A stretch of 64,000 nucleotides of DNA from CAZGRP01 sp964527995 (GCA_964527995.1 CAZGRP010000001.1:152086-216085); one strand, 5' to 3'. Shown: positions 44,608 through 53,118, numbered from the stretch's first letter. The notes: generated by a model not told the origin, from the sequence alone. Program-made: numbers and translations.

Positions 44608-45978
44608 ATGACGCCGCGTAGGATTTCACTCGATGAGCGCGACATGCCGCGCGCCTGGTACAACATCCAACCCGATATGCCCCATCCCATGTCGCCGGTG
44701 CTGCACCCGGGCACAGGCCAGCCGGTCGGGCCGGATGATCTGTCACCCATCTTCGCCATGGCGCTGATCGAACAGGAGGTGAGCCAGGAGCGGGAGATTC
44801 CTATCCCCGAGGCCGTGCTCGAAGCCTACCGTCTGTGGCGCCCGACGCCGCTGATGCGCGCCGTCGCTCTGGAGAAGGTGCTGCAGACCCCGGCACGGAT
44901 CTTCTACAAATACGAAGGCGTGAGCCCGACTGGCAGCCACAAGCCGAACACGGCGGTGGCACAGGCCTACTACAACAGCCAGCAAGGCATCAGGCGGCTT
45001 GCGACAGAGACCGGCGCCGGCCAGTGGGGTAGCGCCCTGGCGTTCGCCTGCGATCTATTCGGTCTCGACTGCAAGGTCTACATGGTGCGCATCAGCTACA
45101 CCCAGAAGCCATACCGACGCACCATCATGCAGACCTTTGGCGCCGCCGTCGTTCCCAGCCCGAGCAACGACACCAACGCGGGTCGCCAGATTCTCGAAAA
45201 CCACCCGGACTCACCAGGAAGTCTCGGTATCGCCATCAGCGAGGCCGTGGAGGACGCCGCCACCCACGAAGACACCAACTACTCCCTGGGAAGTGTCCTC
45301 AACCACGTCCTCCTGCACCAGACCATCATCGGCCTGGAAGCGCAGAAGCAGATGGCCAGTGTTGGAGCCTACCCCGACGTCATCATCGGCTGCGTCGGCG
45401 GTGGCAGCAACTTTGCAGGTCTCGCCTTCCCGTTTGTGCGGGATAAGATCCACGGCAAAGACCTGCGGGCCGTGGCGGTAGAGCCGGCTGCCTGCCCGAC
45501 ACTGACACGCGGCATCTTCACCTACGATTTCGGCGACACGGCCAAGCTCACACCGTTGGTGCCGATGTACACCCTCGGTCACGACTTCGTGCCGGCACCC
45601 ATCCATTCCGGTGGACTGCGCTACCACGGCGACGCGCCATTACTCTGCCAGCTCGTGAAGGACGGCCTGATTGAGGCTCGATCCTACAAACAGGTGGAGA
45701 CCTTCGAGGCCGCTGTGAGATTTGCCCGTGCCGAAGGCATCGTCCCGGCGCCGGAAGCGGCCCATGCCGTCAAAGCCGCGATCGATGAGGCCGTGGCCGC
45801 CCGCGAAGCCGGCGAAGAGCGCACCATCTTGTTCAATCTTAGTGGCCATGGCCATTTCGACATGGCGGCGTATGAACAGTACCTCAGCGGCGAGATGGTG
45901 GATTATGAGCTTCCCGAGGAGGAGATCGATCGGGCTCTGAAAGCCCTCGAGGGACTGCCCAAGCCCGAATCGGTGTAG
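44608..45978 (+). CDS. trpB: Tryptophan synthase beta chain, TrpB2 type
   Basis: A 456-residue PLP enzyme joining indole and serine. The PLP lysine lies in SPTGSHKPNTA near residue 112; the Gly-rich phosphate loop is GCVGGGSNFAGLAFP near 262; RLATETGAGQWGSALAFACD near 132 is the Glu-containing catalytic loop. The ~50-residue N-terminal extension and the GSHKPNTAVAQAYYN pattern identify the TrpB2 group, which does not need TrpA. No trpA or other trp genes are near. GGAGGAGAG lies just before ATG 44608. Confidence 0.93.
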   Translation: MTPRRISLDERDMPRAWYNIQPDMPHPMSPVLHPGTGQPVGPDDLSPIFAMALIEQEVSQEREIPIPEAVLEAYRLWRPTPLMRAVALEKVLQTPARIFYKYEGVSPTGSHKPNTAVAQAYYNSQQGIRRLATETGAGQWGSALAFACDLFGLDCKVYMVRISYTQKPYRRTIMQTFGAAVVPSPSNDTNAGRQILENHPDSPGSLGIAISEAVEDAATHEDTNYSLGSVLNHVLLHQTIIGLEAQKQMASVGAYPDVIIGCVGGGSNFAGLAFPFVRDKIHGKDLRAVAVEPAACPTLTRGIFTYDFGDTAKLTPLVPMYTLGHDFVPAPIHSGGLRYHGDAPLLCQLVKDGLIEARSYKQVETFEAAVRFARAEGIVPAPEAAHAVKAAIDEAVAAREAGEERTILFNLSGHGHFDMAAYEQYLSGEMVDYELPEEEIDRALKALEGLPKPESV

Positions 45979-46092
45979 GGGGTGGGATGAGCAGATTTCG
46001 ACGTCACGTCTTTGTCTGCGTGAACAACCGCCCTCCTTTTGTGAAGTCGTCATAAGGTGAAGGATCGACGAAGCGGAAAGGAACGGTTTCCC

Positions 46093-46617
46093 ATGGACAA
46101 AACAAAATCGGCGCTGCTCGTTATCGCCAGTCACAACTTCCGCGATGAAGAGTATGAGGCAGTGCGCGAAAGGCTTGAAAAGCAAGGCTATCAGGTTCGT
46201 GTGGCTTCTACAGTCAAGGAACGAGCCGGGGGATTGGCGGGCCTCGAGGTCGACCCCGACCTGTTGATCGACGAGGTGAACCCGGATGATTTTCAGGTGA
46301 TCGTCTTCATCGGTGGCTCGGGTGCTTGCCAATACTGGCACGACGCCGTGGCCCACGATATCGCCCGTCGCGCTGCTCGCAACGGCCGCGTACTTGGCGC
46401 CCTGTCTCACGCCCCTGTAGTTTTGGCTGTAGCCGGTGTGCTGCGAGGCCGAAAGGCCACCGGACATGCTTCCATCTACGAGAAGGTGTCGACGGAGCAT
46501 GGTGAGTTCACCGGCAATCGGGTGGAAAGAGAGGGCAACGTGATTACGGGGGAGGGAGGTCGCCGCGTCGGCGAATTCGCTGATGCCCTGCTGCAGGCGC
46601 TTCAGGAGGCGGCCTGA
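46093..46617 (+). CDS. DJ-1/PfpI-family protein without the nucleophile Cys
   Basis: A 174-residue DJ-1/PfpI fold: SALLVIASHNFRDEEYEAVRE, FQVIVFIGGSGACQYWHD near 73-90 and the nucleophile elbow RVLGALSHAPVVLAVAGVL near 104-122. In active members the elbow is A-x-C-H/A-x-P; here Cys is replaced by Ser (ALSHAP). It therefore may lack protease/deglycase activity or use another residue. The ATG 46093 is chosen over a frame start at 46057, which has no ribosome site. A terminator follows. Confidence 0.8.
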   Translation: MDKTKSALLVIASHNFRDEEYEAVRERLEKQGYQVRVASTVKERAGGLAGLEVDPDLLIDEVNPDDFQVIVFIGGSGACQYWHDAVAHDIARRAARNGRVLGALSHAPVVLAVAGVLRGRKATGHASIYEKVSTEHGEFTGNRVEREGNVITGEGGRRVGEFADALLQALQEAA

Positions 46618-46649
46618 CCGGGGGAGGGGATTGCCAGCGTATGATTCAT

Positions 46650-46686
46650 GGGCACGTCAAGATCTTTGATGGCGTGCCCTTTCTTG
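46650..46686 (+). terminator. Rho-independent terminator
   Basis: Stem GGGCACG (46650-46656) / CGTGCCC (46673-46679) with inner TCAA/TTGA pairing, then TTTCTTG. Confidence 0.75.
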
Positions 46687-46741
46687 TTTGTCCGAGAAAC
46701 AGCACGGCGGCGCGCGCGTGCAGAGAGCCTCGCTGAAAGAG

Positions 46742-47542
46742 ATGGGAATGCCTATGGCCTGGGGTGGCATGGAAGACGCGGCGGTCAAAATCGAAGCCCG
46801 GCACGTCTGGAAACGAAAGCAACAGTACCAGGACGGAACCGCCGTCGAGGTCACGATCCTGAAGGATGTCAGCTTTCGGGTTTGCGCAGGTGAAATCTAC
46901 ACGATCATTGGACCCTCGGGCTCGGGAAAGTCGACCTTGCTGCGACTGCTCAACCGCATGGAGGATCCGAGCGAGGGCGTCATCTTGTTCGATGGGCGGC
47001 CGCTGCCCGAGTACGAGGTCACCCGCCTGCGCCGCAAAGTGAGTCTGGTATTTCAGACGCCGATCCTGTTCGAAGGCACGGTGCGGGAGAATTTGCTGGT
47101 TCCGCTGCGGCTGTGCCACGAAGACAGGGCCTACCAGAATCACGCGGAGCTTGAGGACCTCCTTGAGACGGTGGGGCTGCCGCGTGCTCTTCTGCATCGT
47201 TCCGCCGATCAGTTGTCCGTGGGACAGCAGCATCGTGTGGCGATTGCGAGAGCGCTGGTCAACCGTCCCGACGTGCTTCTTCTTGATGAGCCGACCTCTG
47301 CGCTCGACCCGACGGCGTCGCAGCGTCTGCTGGAGACGGTCGCCGGCCTCCGCCGCAGGATCGGATTGACCGTAGTGATGGTCACCCACACCGTGGAACA
47401 CGCTCGCCTTGTCGGCGATCGCACGATGCTGCTGGTCGGCGGGCGCATCGTCGAGGAGCAGTCCACCGCCGACTTCTTCGAACGGCCGCGAAGCGACATA
47501 AGCCGGCGCTTCGTGGCAGGGGATCTGGGTGAGTTCTCCTGA
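46742..47542 (+). CDS. fetA: ABC transporter ATPase, FetA (YbbL)-like
   Basis: A ~266-residue ATPase with Walker A GPSGSGKST (about 58-66), Q-loop VSLVFQTPILFEGTV, a signature motif reading QLSVGQQHRVAIARAL (LSVGQ instead of LSGGQ) near 156-171, Walker B VLLLDEPTSALD near 178-189 and the switch His in MVTHTVEH. With FetB it belongs to the group of putative iron exporters of E. coli. ATG 46742 (AAAGAG upstream) is a choice among several close Met codons (46748, 46769); length does not settle it. The upstream start at 46688 lies near the terminator. Confidence 0.82.
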   Translation: MGMPMAWGGMEDAAVKIEARHVWKRKQQYQDGTAVEVTILKDVSFRVCAGEIYTIIGPSGSGKSTLLRLLNRMEDPSEGVILFDGRPLPEYEVTRLRRKVSLVFQTPILFEGTVRENLLVPLRLCHEDRAYQNHAELEDLLETVGLPRALLHRSADQLSVGQQHRVAIARALVNRPDVLLLDEPTSALDPTASQRLLETVAGLRRRIGLTVVMVTHTVEHARLVGDRTMLLVGGRIVEEQSTADFFERPRSDISRRFVAGDLGEFS

Positions 47543-47588
47543 ACCCGCCACCTGAAGTTGCCGTTTCCTGACTGGAAGGTGTAGAGAG

Positions 47589-48383
47589 ATGGAAAGCACG
47601 ATTCTTGATTTAAGCACGGTCGACCTGGTTCTTGCCTCAGCGTTTATCCTCGTTACAGTGGCTCTATCCTCCTACCGCAAACTGGGGCTGCAGCGGGAGC
47701 TGGGCATCGGCGCCATGCGCACCCTGTTGCAGCTCATCCTGGTGGGTTACCTTCTCCGCTACGTCTTTGCGGTCGATTTGTGGTACATCGTCGTCGCCAT
47801 CCTCATCGTGATGGTCTTGGTGGCGGGTCACATTGCCCTGCAGCGGCAGGAACGGCGTTTCACCGGTCTCTACGGCATCACGACCGGAAGTATTTTCGTG
47901 ATCTCCGCGATGACACTCGGGGCGATCACCTGGGTCATCATCAACGTGCAGCCGTGGTACGAGCCACGCTACATCATACCGCTGGCCGGTCTGGTGATCG
48001 GCAACGCCATGAACGGATCGGCGCTGGCGGCGAACCGACTGACGGCCGAGATGCGCACCCGGCGGGCGGAAATTGAAGCCTTTTTGGCACTGGGCGGAAC
48101 ACCCAAGCAGGCCACCCAGAAGGTCGTACGCGAGACCATGCGTGCCGCCATGATCCCGACCATCAATTCGCTGATGTCCGTCGGCATTGTCCACCTTCCG
48201 GGGGTGATGACAGGACAGCTCCTCAGCGGAACCTCGCCGCTGACTGCCGTCAAGTATCAGATCTTGATCATGTACATGCTGGTTTTTGTAGTAGCGTTCA
48301 CGGGCATCGGTGTGGTTACGTTGGGATACCAGCGCTATTTCAACAAGGCGCTGCAGTTGCGTGAAGAGGTCTTTGCCTGGTGA
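47589..48383 (+). CDS. fetB: ABC transporter permease, FetB (YbbM) family
   Basis: A 264-residue membrane protein of the UPF0014/FetB family with about seven hydrophobic segments. The diagnostic AFLALGGTPKQATQ near 170-183 and the conserved MIPTINSLMSVGIVHLPGVMTGQLLSG near 195-222 are clear. E. coli FetAB exports iron; the family is linked with metal homeostasis. It lies 46 bases after the ATPase gene. The link to the Fe-S-rich sHdr cluster just downstream is an observation of position only. Confidence 0.88.
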   Translation: MESTILDLSTVDLVLASAFILVTVALSSYRKLGLQRELGIGAMRTLLQLILVGYLLRYVFAVDLWYIVVAILIVMVLVAGHIALQRQERRFTGLYGITTGSIFVISAMTLGAITWVIINVQPWYEPRYIIPLAGLVIGNAMNGSALAANRLTAEMRTRRAEIEAFLALGGTPKQATQKVVRETMRAAMIPTINSLMSVGIVHLPGVMTGQLLSGTSPLTAVKYQILIMYMLVFVVAFTGIGVVTLGYQRYFNKALQLREEVFAW

Positions 48384-48453
48384 GGTAGAGCACCACAGAG
48401 GTGGGAGGAATGAAGGCCGGCTTCTCTGACAGCTTGTAAGATCAAAACCAGAC

Positions 48454-48481
48454 TTGACTTTCAATTCCGTAGTCGTATCTT
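48454..48481 (+). promoter_or_regulatory. Candidate promoter of the sHdr locus
   Basis: TTGACT (48454-48459), 16 bases, TATCTT (48476-48481). It lies directly before the decayed TusA and the intact tusA gene, so it may drive the whole sulfur-oxidation operon. Confidence 0.55.
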
Positions 48482-48511
48482 CTTGTAGATTTCTTATGGA
48501 ATAGCTCCCGC

Positions 48512-48757
48512 ATGACGGTTGTGATCAGCAGGCGTGTGCATTGCCGCGGAATGATGAATTCCATGGCAGTGTTGGCACTGAAGAAGGCCATCGACGCCTT
48601 GCCGGTCGGCCAGGCGCTGGATCTGCTGTCGACGGACGCGGCAGCACCGCTCGAGTTTCCGGCTGGTGTCGGTGCACCGGCCACGAAATCGTCCAGGTCT
48701 TCGAGAGAGATGAGCAGTACAGTTTCTATATCCCCAGATCGTATCAGGAGGGCCGAA
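48512..48757 (+). pseudogene. Decayed TusA-like gene (frameshift and lost active site)
   Basis: Two overlapping frames together spell a TusA-like protein. From ATG 48512 one frame reads RVHCRGMMNSMAVLALKKAI then DALPVGQALDLLSTDAAA; near 48655-48665 the match jumps to the -1 frame, reading GWCRCTGHEIVQVFERDEQY then SFYIPRSYQEGR, the C-terminal half. Loss of one base would explain it. The active-site C-P-x-P is N-S-M-A and the preceding D-C-R-G is H-C-R-G. No stop precedes the tusA start codon. The intact tusA begins two bases later using AGGAGGGCCGAAG inside this relic. A sequencing error could explain the frameshift but not the active-site change. Confidence 0.6.
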
Positions 48758-48758
48758 G

Positions 48759-48998
48759 ATGGCAGAAATTACCCCGGACAGCACGTTGGATTGCACAGGT
48801 CTGCTCTGCCCGATGCCTGTCGTGAAAACCAACAGAGCACTGAAAGAACTTCAGGTCGGTCAGGTGCTGGAGATGATTGCCACAGACCCCGGCTCGGTAC
48901 CGGACATGGAGGCATGGTCCAGGCAGACCCGGCATGAACTTCTGCTGGCTGAGGAAGACAACGGCAAGTTTCGTTTCTTGATTAAGAAGACCCACTAG
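48759..48998 (+). CDS. tusA: TusA-family sulfur carrier
   Basis: A 79-residue TusA protein that carries sulfane sulfur on a single Cys. The motif LDCTGLLCPMPVVKT places the active Cys in C-P-M-P at residue 17; the C-terminal DNGKFRFLIKK is also typical. AGGAGGG lies upstream of ATG 48759. In sHdr loci TusA delivers sulfur with DsrE-type proteins toward LbpA. Here it is the first intact gene of the cluster. Confidence 0.95.
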   Translation: MAEITPDSTLDCTGLLCPMPVVKTNRALKELQVGQVLEMIATDPGSVPDMEAWSRQTRHELLLAEEDNGKFRFLIKKTH

Positions 48999-49136
48999 AT
49001 TCCAGATGCAAAGTGCAACTCGTGAAATGCGCAGGCGGAGGGGTCGGGGTGTGCGCCCGAAGCTGGCACGGGATGATGGCAGCGCCGTACTTTGCATTTT
49101 CGCCTAAAATCTCGTTCAAACTACGGAGGTGTGATT

Positions 49137-49655
49137 ATGGCCAGCGAAAACGGCAGACGTCGTTTGGCGCTCATTGCCAGCAAAGGCACTCTCGATTGGG
49201 CCTACCCGCCCTTCATCCTCGCCAGCGCTGCCGCGTCGATGGACTGGGAGGTGGGTGTCTTTTTCACCTTCTATGGCCTGCCTCTGCTCAGGAAAAAGCT
49301 GGATGCTGCGGTTTCACCGGTCGGTAACCCAGCCATGCCGATGAAGCTCCCGTTCGGACCCGAGTCGCTCAAGAAGATCAGCTGGCCGATTCCCAACATC
49401 GTCACCTCCAATCTACCCGGTTTCCAGTCGGTGGCCACCACTCTGATGAAGCAGACGTTCAAGAGCAAGGGTGTCGCCACGATCGAAGATCTGCGCCAGG
49501 CCTGTGTCGAGTTGGACGTTCGTCTGATCGCTTGCCAGATGACCATGGACGTCTTCGGCTTCAGGCGAGAGGACTTTATCCCGGAATGCGAGATCGGTGG
49601 CGCCGCAACGTTCCTCGAGTTCGCCGCCGATGCGGACGTAAGTCTGTTTATCTGA
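49137..49655 (+). CDS. DsrE-family sulfurtransferase (DsrE3A-like)
   Basis: A 172-residue DsrE/DsrF/DrsH-fold protein. The N-terminal LALIASKGTLDWAYPPFILA strand-loop and VGVFFTFYGLPLL near 38-52 are family features; RLIACQMTMDVFGF carries the probable active Cys at residue 133. It should accept or pass sulfane sulfur with TusA, as proposed for DsrE3A proteins in sHdr and related loci. GGAGGTGTGATT precedes ATG 49137; an upstream ATG at 49092 adds 15 residues without a site. Confidence 0.85.
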   Translation: MASENGRRRLALIASKGTLDWAYPPFILASAAASMDWEVGVFFTFYGLPLLRKKLDAAVSPVGNPAMPMKLPFGPESLKKISWPIPNIVTSNLPGFQSVATTLMKQTFKSKGVATIEDLRQACVELDVRLIACQMTMDVFGFRREDFIPECEIGGAATFLEFAADADVSLFI

Positions 49656-49764
49656 AGACCTGGCGTTGCACCCAGACGTCGGTTTCGAAGCCAGATCGGG
49701 TGCGGCGCCCGGCTTGCCATATTGCTGTCGGTTTCTTCCAGTGCGAGTACGATGAGAGGAAGCC

Positions 49765-50835
49765 ATGGCCATCCGTCTCGTAGATCTGGGGACGGTTTCC
49801 TACCTGCGCTCGCAGAGTGTCTACCACGGTGTGGCCTACGCCTACTGTGACAAGACCCCAGACACGATCATTCTGGTGAGCCCGCGCGAGCCGTACGTTT
49901 GCCTCGGCTTTCATCAGGAAGTCGACAAAGAGATCGACCTCGATTTCTGCCACCAGCACAGCCTGCCGATTCTACGCCGCGAAGTAGGTGGCGGGGCCGT
50001 CTACCTCGACCACAATCAACTTTTCACGCAATGGGTGATGCGTCCAGGTCGGCTGCCTTGGCGCCTGGAGCGACGCTTCGAACTCTTCGCCCGGCCTCTG
50101 GTGAACACCTATCACGCCCTCGGCATTGCCGCCACCTTCCGCCCGATCAACGACATTCATGTTTCCGGCAAAAAGATCGGTGGTACCGGAGCCGCTGCGA
50201 TCGCCGCCGCCGAGGTGATGGTCGGCAGTTTCATGTTCGACTTCGACACCGAACTTATGGCCAAAGTGCTGCGGGTGCCTTCGGAAAAATTCCGCGACAA
50301 GATCTACCGCAGTCTACAGGAATACATGACCACCATGAAAAAGGAACTCGGTACCTTGCCCGATCGCCGGAAGGTGAAAGAGCTCTATGTAGCCGAGTGC
50401 CAAAAAGTATTGGGCGAGGAGGTCGTCGAGGGTTCGTTGACCGACGACGAGTGGAAGGCCATCCAGGCGGCGGACGAGAAGCTTGGCTCCGAGTCCTGGA
50501 TCCGGCAGAAGGGCGGCATCGCGTCCAAGGGCGTAAAGATTCACCAGGACGTCTGGGTGGGCGAATCCACCTTCAAGGCGCGCGGTGGTCTGATCCGCGT
50601 TACCGCCCGGCTGCATCACGGCCGAATCGAGGATCTTTCCATCTCGGGTGATTTCACCTTCCACCCTCACGAGAAACTGGCCGCGCTCGAGCAGACGCTC
50701 TCCGATGTCGAGTTGAAGGCCGACGCTGTTGGCACAGCGCTGAAGAACTTTTTCGAAGAGGAGCAGATCCAGAGCCCGGGAGTGTCGATCTCCGACTGGC
50801 AGGAGGCTGTGCTCGGCCTGTCGCAACCTGGTTGA
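49765..50835 (+). CDS. lplA: Lipoate-protein ligase for the LbpA carrier
   Basis: A 356-residue ligase that attaches lipoate (or octanoate) to a carrier lysine. RREVGGGAVYLDHNQL near 70-85 is the substrate pocket with the GGG loop; DIHVSGKKIGGTGAAAIAAA near 130-149 carries the conserved lysine. The C-terminal third (about 240-345, GLIRVTARLHHGRIEDLSIS) looks like the accessory domain of LplA. Ligases of the sLpl(AB) type are found beside lbpA in sHdr loci and are dedicated to that carrier; partner radical-SAM lipoyl synthases (LipS1/LipS2) are not in this window. The TusA-DsrE-Lpl-LbpA order supports this. Confidence 0.88.
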   Translation: MAIRLVDLGTVSYLRSQSVYHGVAYAYCDKTPDTIILVSPREPYVCLGFHQEVDKEIDLDFCHQHSLPILRREVGGGAVYLDHNQLFTQWVMRPGRLPWRLERRFELFARPLVNTYHALGIAATFRPINDIHVSGKKIGGTGAAAIAAAEVMVGSFMFDFDTELMAKVLRVPSEKFRDKIYRSLQEYMTTMKKELGTLPDRRKVKELYVAECQKVLGEEVVEGSLTDDEWKAIQAADEKLGSESWIRQKGGIASKGVKIHQDVWVGESTFKARGGLIRVTARLHHGRIEDLSISGDFTFHPHEKLAALEQTLSDVELKADAVGTALKNFFEEEQIQSPGVSISDWQEAVLGLSQPG

Positions 50836-50842
50836 AGCCGCC

Positions 50843-51106
50843 GTGTCGAAGTGGACGAACAAAGAGATTGCATTGAGGGAACTCGGCCAGCTCTACAAGG
50901 ACCTGGCCGGAGAGTGGTTGCTGCTGGAAATTCTGGAAGGAGATGTGGGCCGCCTGCCTACCAAGTTCCGTCTGCACGCCCACCACAGCGAGAAAGAACG
51001 CTTGTATGAGTTCATGCTCGAACAGGACCAATGGGATTGGAGCAAGAGGTACCTTCTGGTGCAGGCCGACCCAACCAAACCCTGCGACATCCAGGTCGGC
51101 TCGTAG
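50843..51106 (+). CDS. Unknown small protein of the sHdr cluster, 87 residues
   Basis: A soluble, charged protein (KWTNKEIALRELGQLYKDLA, then EGDVGRLPTKFRLHAHHSEKE and DQWDWSKRYLLVQADP). It has one Cys (PCDIQVGS) and no recognisable domain. It starts with GTG at 50843, seven bases after the ligase stop, and its codon pattern and spacing mean it is a true operon member. It may be a small adaptor or subunit of the sulfur-transfer or ligase step. Confidence 0.7.
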   Translation: MSKWTNKEIALRELGQLYKDLAGEWLLLEILEGDVGRLPTKFRLHAHHSEKERLYEFMLEQDQWDWSKRYLLVQADPTKPCDIQVGS

Positions 51107-51163
51107 CGCATGTCAGAATTAACACAGGAGCCAGACCCCAGAACATCGCACAAGGAGAACGAC

Positions 51164-51544
51164 GTGATCGACGGCGAAGGGAAGAAGATCCTGATCGTTC
51201 AAACCCACGGAGTGGATACTCCACGAAGGACGTACTCGCCCCTCTTCTATGCCATGGCCGCCGCAGCCATGGAGATGGACGTCATGGTGTGGTTCACCAT
51301 GGACGGCACGAACCAGTTGAGAAAGGGAGCTGCGGAGAAGGTCCAACTCGACCCGAACAGCAATGTCACCCTGAAGACCATGCTCGAACAGGCGATGGAT
51401 GCGGGAGTGAAGCTGCGGGTTTGCCAGCAGAGCATGGCGCTGTGGGATATGTCCGAGAGCGACCTGATCGATGGCGTGGAGATTCTGGGAGCGACCAGTG
51501 TCATTGATCTGGCACTCGAGGCGGATCACGTGATGTACTTCTGA
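51164..51544 (+). CDS. DsrE-family protein, second copy
   Basis: A 126-residue DsrE/F-fold protein: KKILIVQTHGVDTPRRTYSPLFYAMAAAAM at the N-terminus, MVWFTMDGTNQL near 50 and GVKLRVCQQSMALWDM carrying a probable active Cys at residue 87. GTG 51164 is chosen because AAGGAG lies six bases before it; the frame start at 51110 has no site. It differs clearly from the first DsrE protein, so the two are likely to take different steps of sulfur transfer. Confidence 0.8.
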   Translation: MIDGEGKKILIVQTHGVDTPRRTYSPLFYAMAAAAMEMDVMVWFTMDGTNQLRKGAAEKVQLDPNSNVTLKTMLEQAMDAGVKLRVCQQSMALWDMSESDLIDGVEILGATSVIDLALEADHVMYF

Positions 51545-51612
51545 AGAAACGAGTGTCCACGGTTCCGCCTGATGGCCGAGGTGACCACGACGCGAAGGAG
51601 GATGAAGGGAAA

Positions 51613-52083
51613 ATGCCCGAAAGTGAAGAGATCCGCGGGTGCCTGATCCGCAAGGACCTGTACTATGCGGTGGATGATCACACATGGGTGCAGGTGAACG
51701 ATGACGGCACGGTGACCGTCGGCATGACGGATGTGGCACAGAACATGGCTGGACCGATCCTGCATGTCAAAACCAAGTCTGTGGGCACGGTGCGCCCCAA
51801 GGGCAGACCGGTAGCCACGGTGGAGAGCGGTAAGTGGGTGGGTCCGGTGAAAACGCCGATCTCCGGAGAGATCGTGGAAGTGAACGAGCAGCTGGCACAG
51901 GACCCCAAGCTCGTCAACCGCAGCCCCTATCGGAACGGCTGGATCGTCAGAATCAGGCCAACCAACCTGGATGCAGAGCTGGCCGAAATGATAACCGGAG
52001 ACCAGGCGGTTCAAGCCTACCGCGAGAAGATCGAGAAGGAAGACATCAAGGCGTGTGAACACGTGGAGGGCTTCGAGGCGTAG
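51613..52083 (+). CDS. lbpA: Lipoate-binding protein LbpA (GcvH-like)
   Basis: A 156-residue relative of the glycine-cleavage H protein. VATVESGKWVGPVKTPISGE near residues 67-86 places the lipoyl lysine at about 74 (ESGK), and GMTDVAQNMAGPILHVK near 36-52 is the H-protein core. In sHdr sulfur oxidation the lipoyl arm carries the sulfur intermediate. AAGGGAAA lies just before ATG 51613. Directly followed by the hdrC1B1A genes, which is diagnostic for an sHdr locus; a plain glycine-cleavage role is unlikely because no gcvT or gcvP is present. Confidence 0.92.
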   Translation: MPESEEIRGCLIRKDLYYAVDDHTWVQVNDDGTVTVGMTDVAQNMAGPILHVKTKSVGTVRPKGRPVATVESGKWVGPVKTPISGEIVEVNEQLAQDPKLVNRSPYRNGWIVRIRPTNLDAELAEMITGDQAVQAYREKIEKEDIKACEHVEGFEA

Positions 52084-52296
52084 GGTCATTGATCTGGCCC
52101 GGTCGGCTCGCTCCGAGCGCCGGCAGATGGTTTCGGCCGGAGTGATGGAGTGCTGGGCAAAAGGAGCTGCTCAGCCTGTCAGATAGACGCCTCGTTCCTG
52201 CGGCATTCCATGACTCGACTGTTCCGACGCGGCCTGCGGAGGTCGATCGCTTTTGACAGACAGATTGCACGCATCTCAATGATCAGGAGAACGATT

Positions 52297-53001
52297 GTGG
52301 CACTCGATCTATCGGGAAAACAGTACGCCGATGTCCCCTACGAGGAAAAAGAGAGGCTCTTTCAAGAGGTGAAGGCGGACACGAGGTACAAGCACTACCT
52401 CTACGGCTGCTATGAGTGTGGCATCTGCGTCGCTGCCTGTCCTTCGGCGCGTTTCTACGATTTCAGCCCGCGCAAAATCGCTCAGACCATGGCGCGTGAG
52501 GACGTGGAGCTCTTCTATGTCCTGCTGAACGACAGCATTTGGGACTGCTCGCAGTGCTTCTCCTGCGATCGCTGCCCGCGCCAGAATTCGCCGGGAGGCA
52601 TCATTACTATCATGCGCGAAGTGGCTGTCAAGAACGGCCTGGCAAGTGCTCAGGAGGCGCTGGAGGGATACGGTCGCGTGGTCTACAAGATTATGTCCAC
52701 CGGCACGCAGGTGTCGCCCGATATGCTGCAGCCGAACGCCTTTCCCGACTGGGGCCCCCACGTCAGGGAGATCGCCGACAACCTGGATTATTGGCGGCGG
52801 GCGTTGCCGCCGGAGACGCTGCACACGACAGAGACCGGGTGGAGGGTGGACGACAAAACGATCATCGAGCTGTATCTCATCTGGCACATGACCGGCGTCA
52901 TGGACATCATCAAGGAGGTCGACGAGGGCCTGTTCATGATCCTCCAGGACCTCATGGAAGAACGTCTTGAGGATGCCGGGTACGACGTGACTTTCGATTA
53001 G
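52297..53001 (+). CDS. hdrC1: sHdrC1, ferredoxin-like subunit
   Basis: A 234-residue subunit with two [4Fe-4S] clusters: CYECGICVAACPSARFYDF near 38-55 and CSQCFSCDRCPRQN near 84-97. It should carry electrons between HdrB1 and HdrA. I choose GTG 52297 with AGGAG seven bases upstream; a longer frame from 52150 or 52279 has no better site and does not add family sequence. Its length and the C-terminal helical region (HMTGVMDIIKEVDEGLFMI) match sHdrC1. Confidence 0.9.
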   Translation: MALDLSGKQYADVPYEEKERLFQEVKADTRYKHYLYGCYECGICVAACPSARFYDFSPRKIAQTMAREDVELFYVLLNDSIWDCSQCFSCDRCPRQNSPGGIITIMREVAVKNGLASAQEALEGYGRVVYKIMSTGTQVSPDMLQPNAFPDWGPHVREIADNLDYWRRALPPETLHTTETGWRVDDKTIIELYLIWHMTGVMDIIKEVDEGLFMILQDLMEERLEDAGYDVTFD

Positions 53002-53118
53002 GCGACCCGGGAGCCGGCGCGTTCACGCCGGTTGGGAAGACGTCCGGTCATGCTCCGACTGCGAGCTACGTTTCCAATGACTGCTCAAGTGGTCATCCTA
53101 CCGTAAGGAGTCTTTGCC

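Noticed and set aside
51613..52083. Reading LbpA as glycine-cleavage H protein
   Set aside because: No gcvT or gcvP nearby, and it is embedded between DsrE-family and HdrC1 genes, the hallmark of sHdr loci.
52084..52296. Earlier in-frame starts for HdrC1 at 52150 and 52279
   Set aside because: No ribosome site at usable distance, and the extra residues do not look like sHdrC; GTG 52297 has AGGAG at seven bases.
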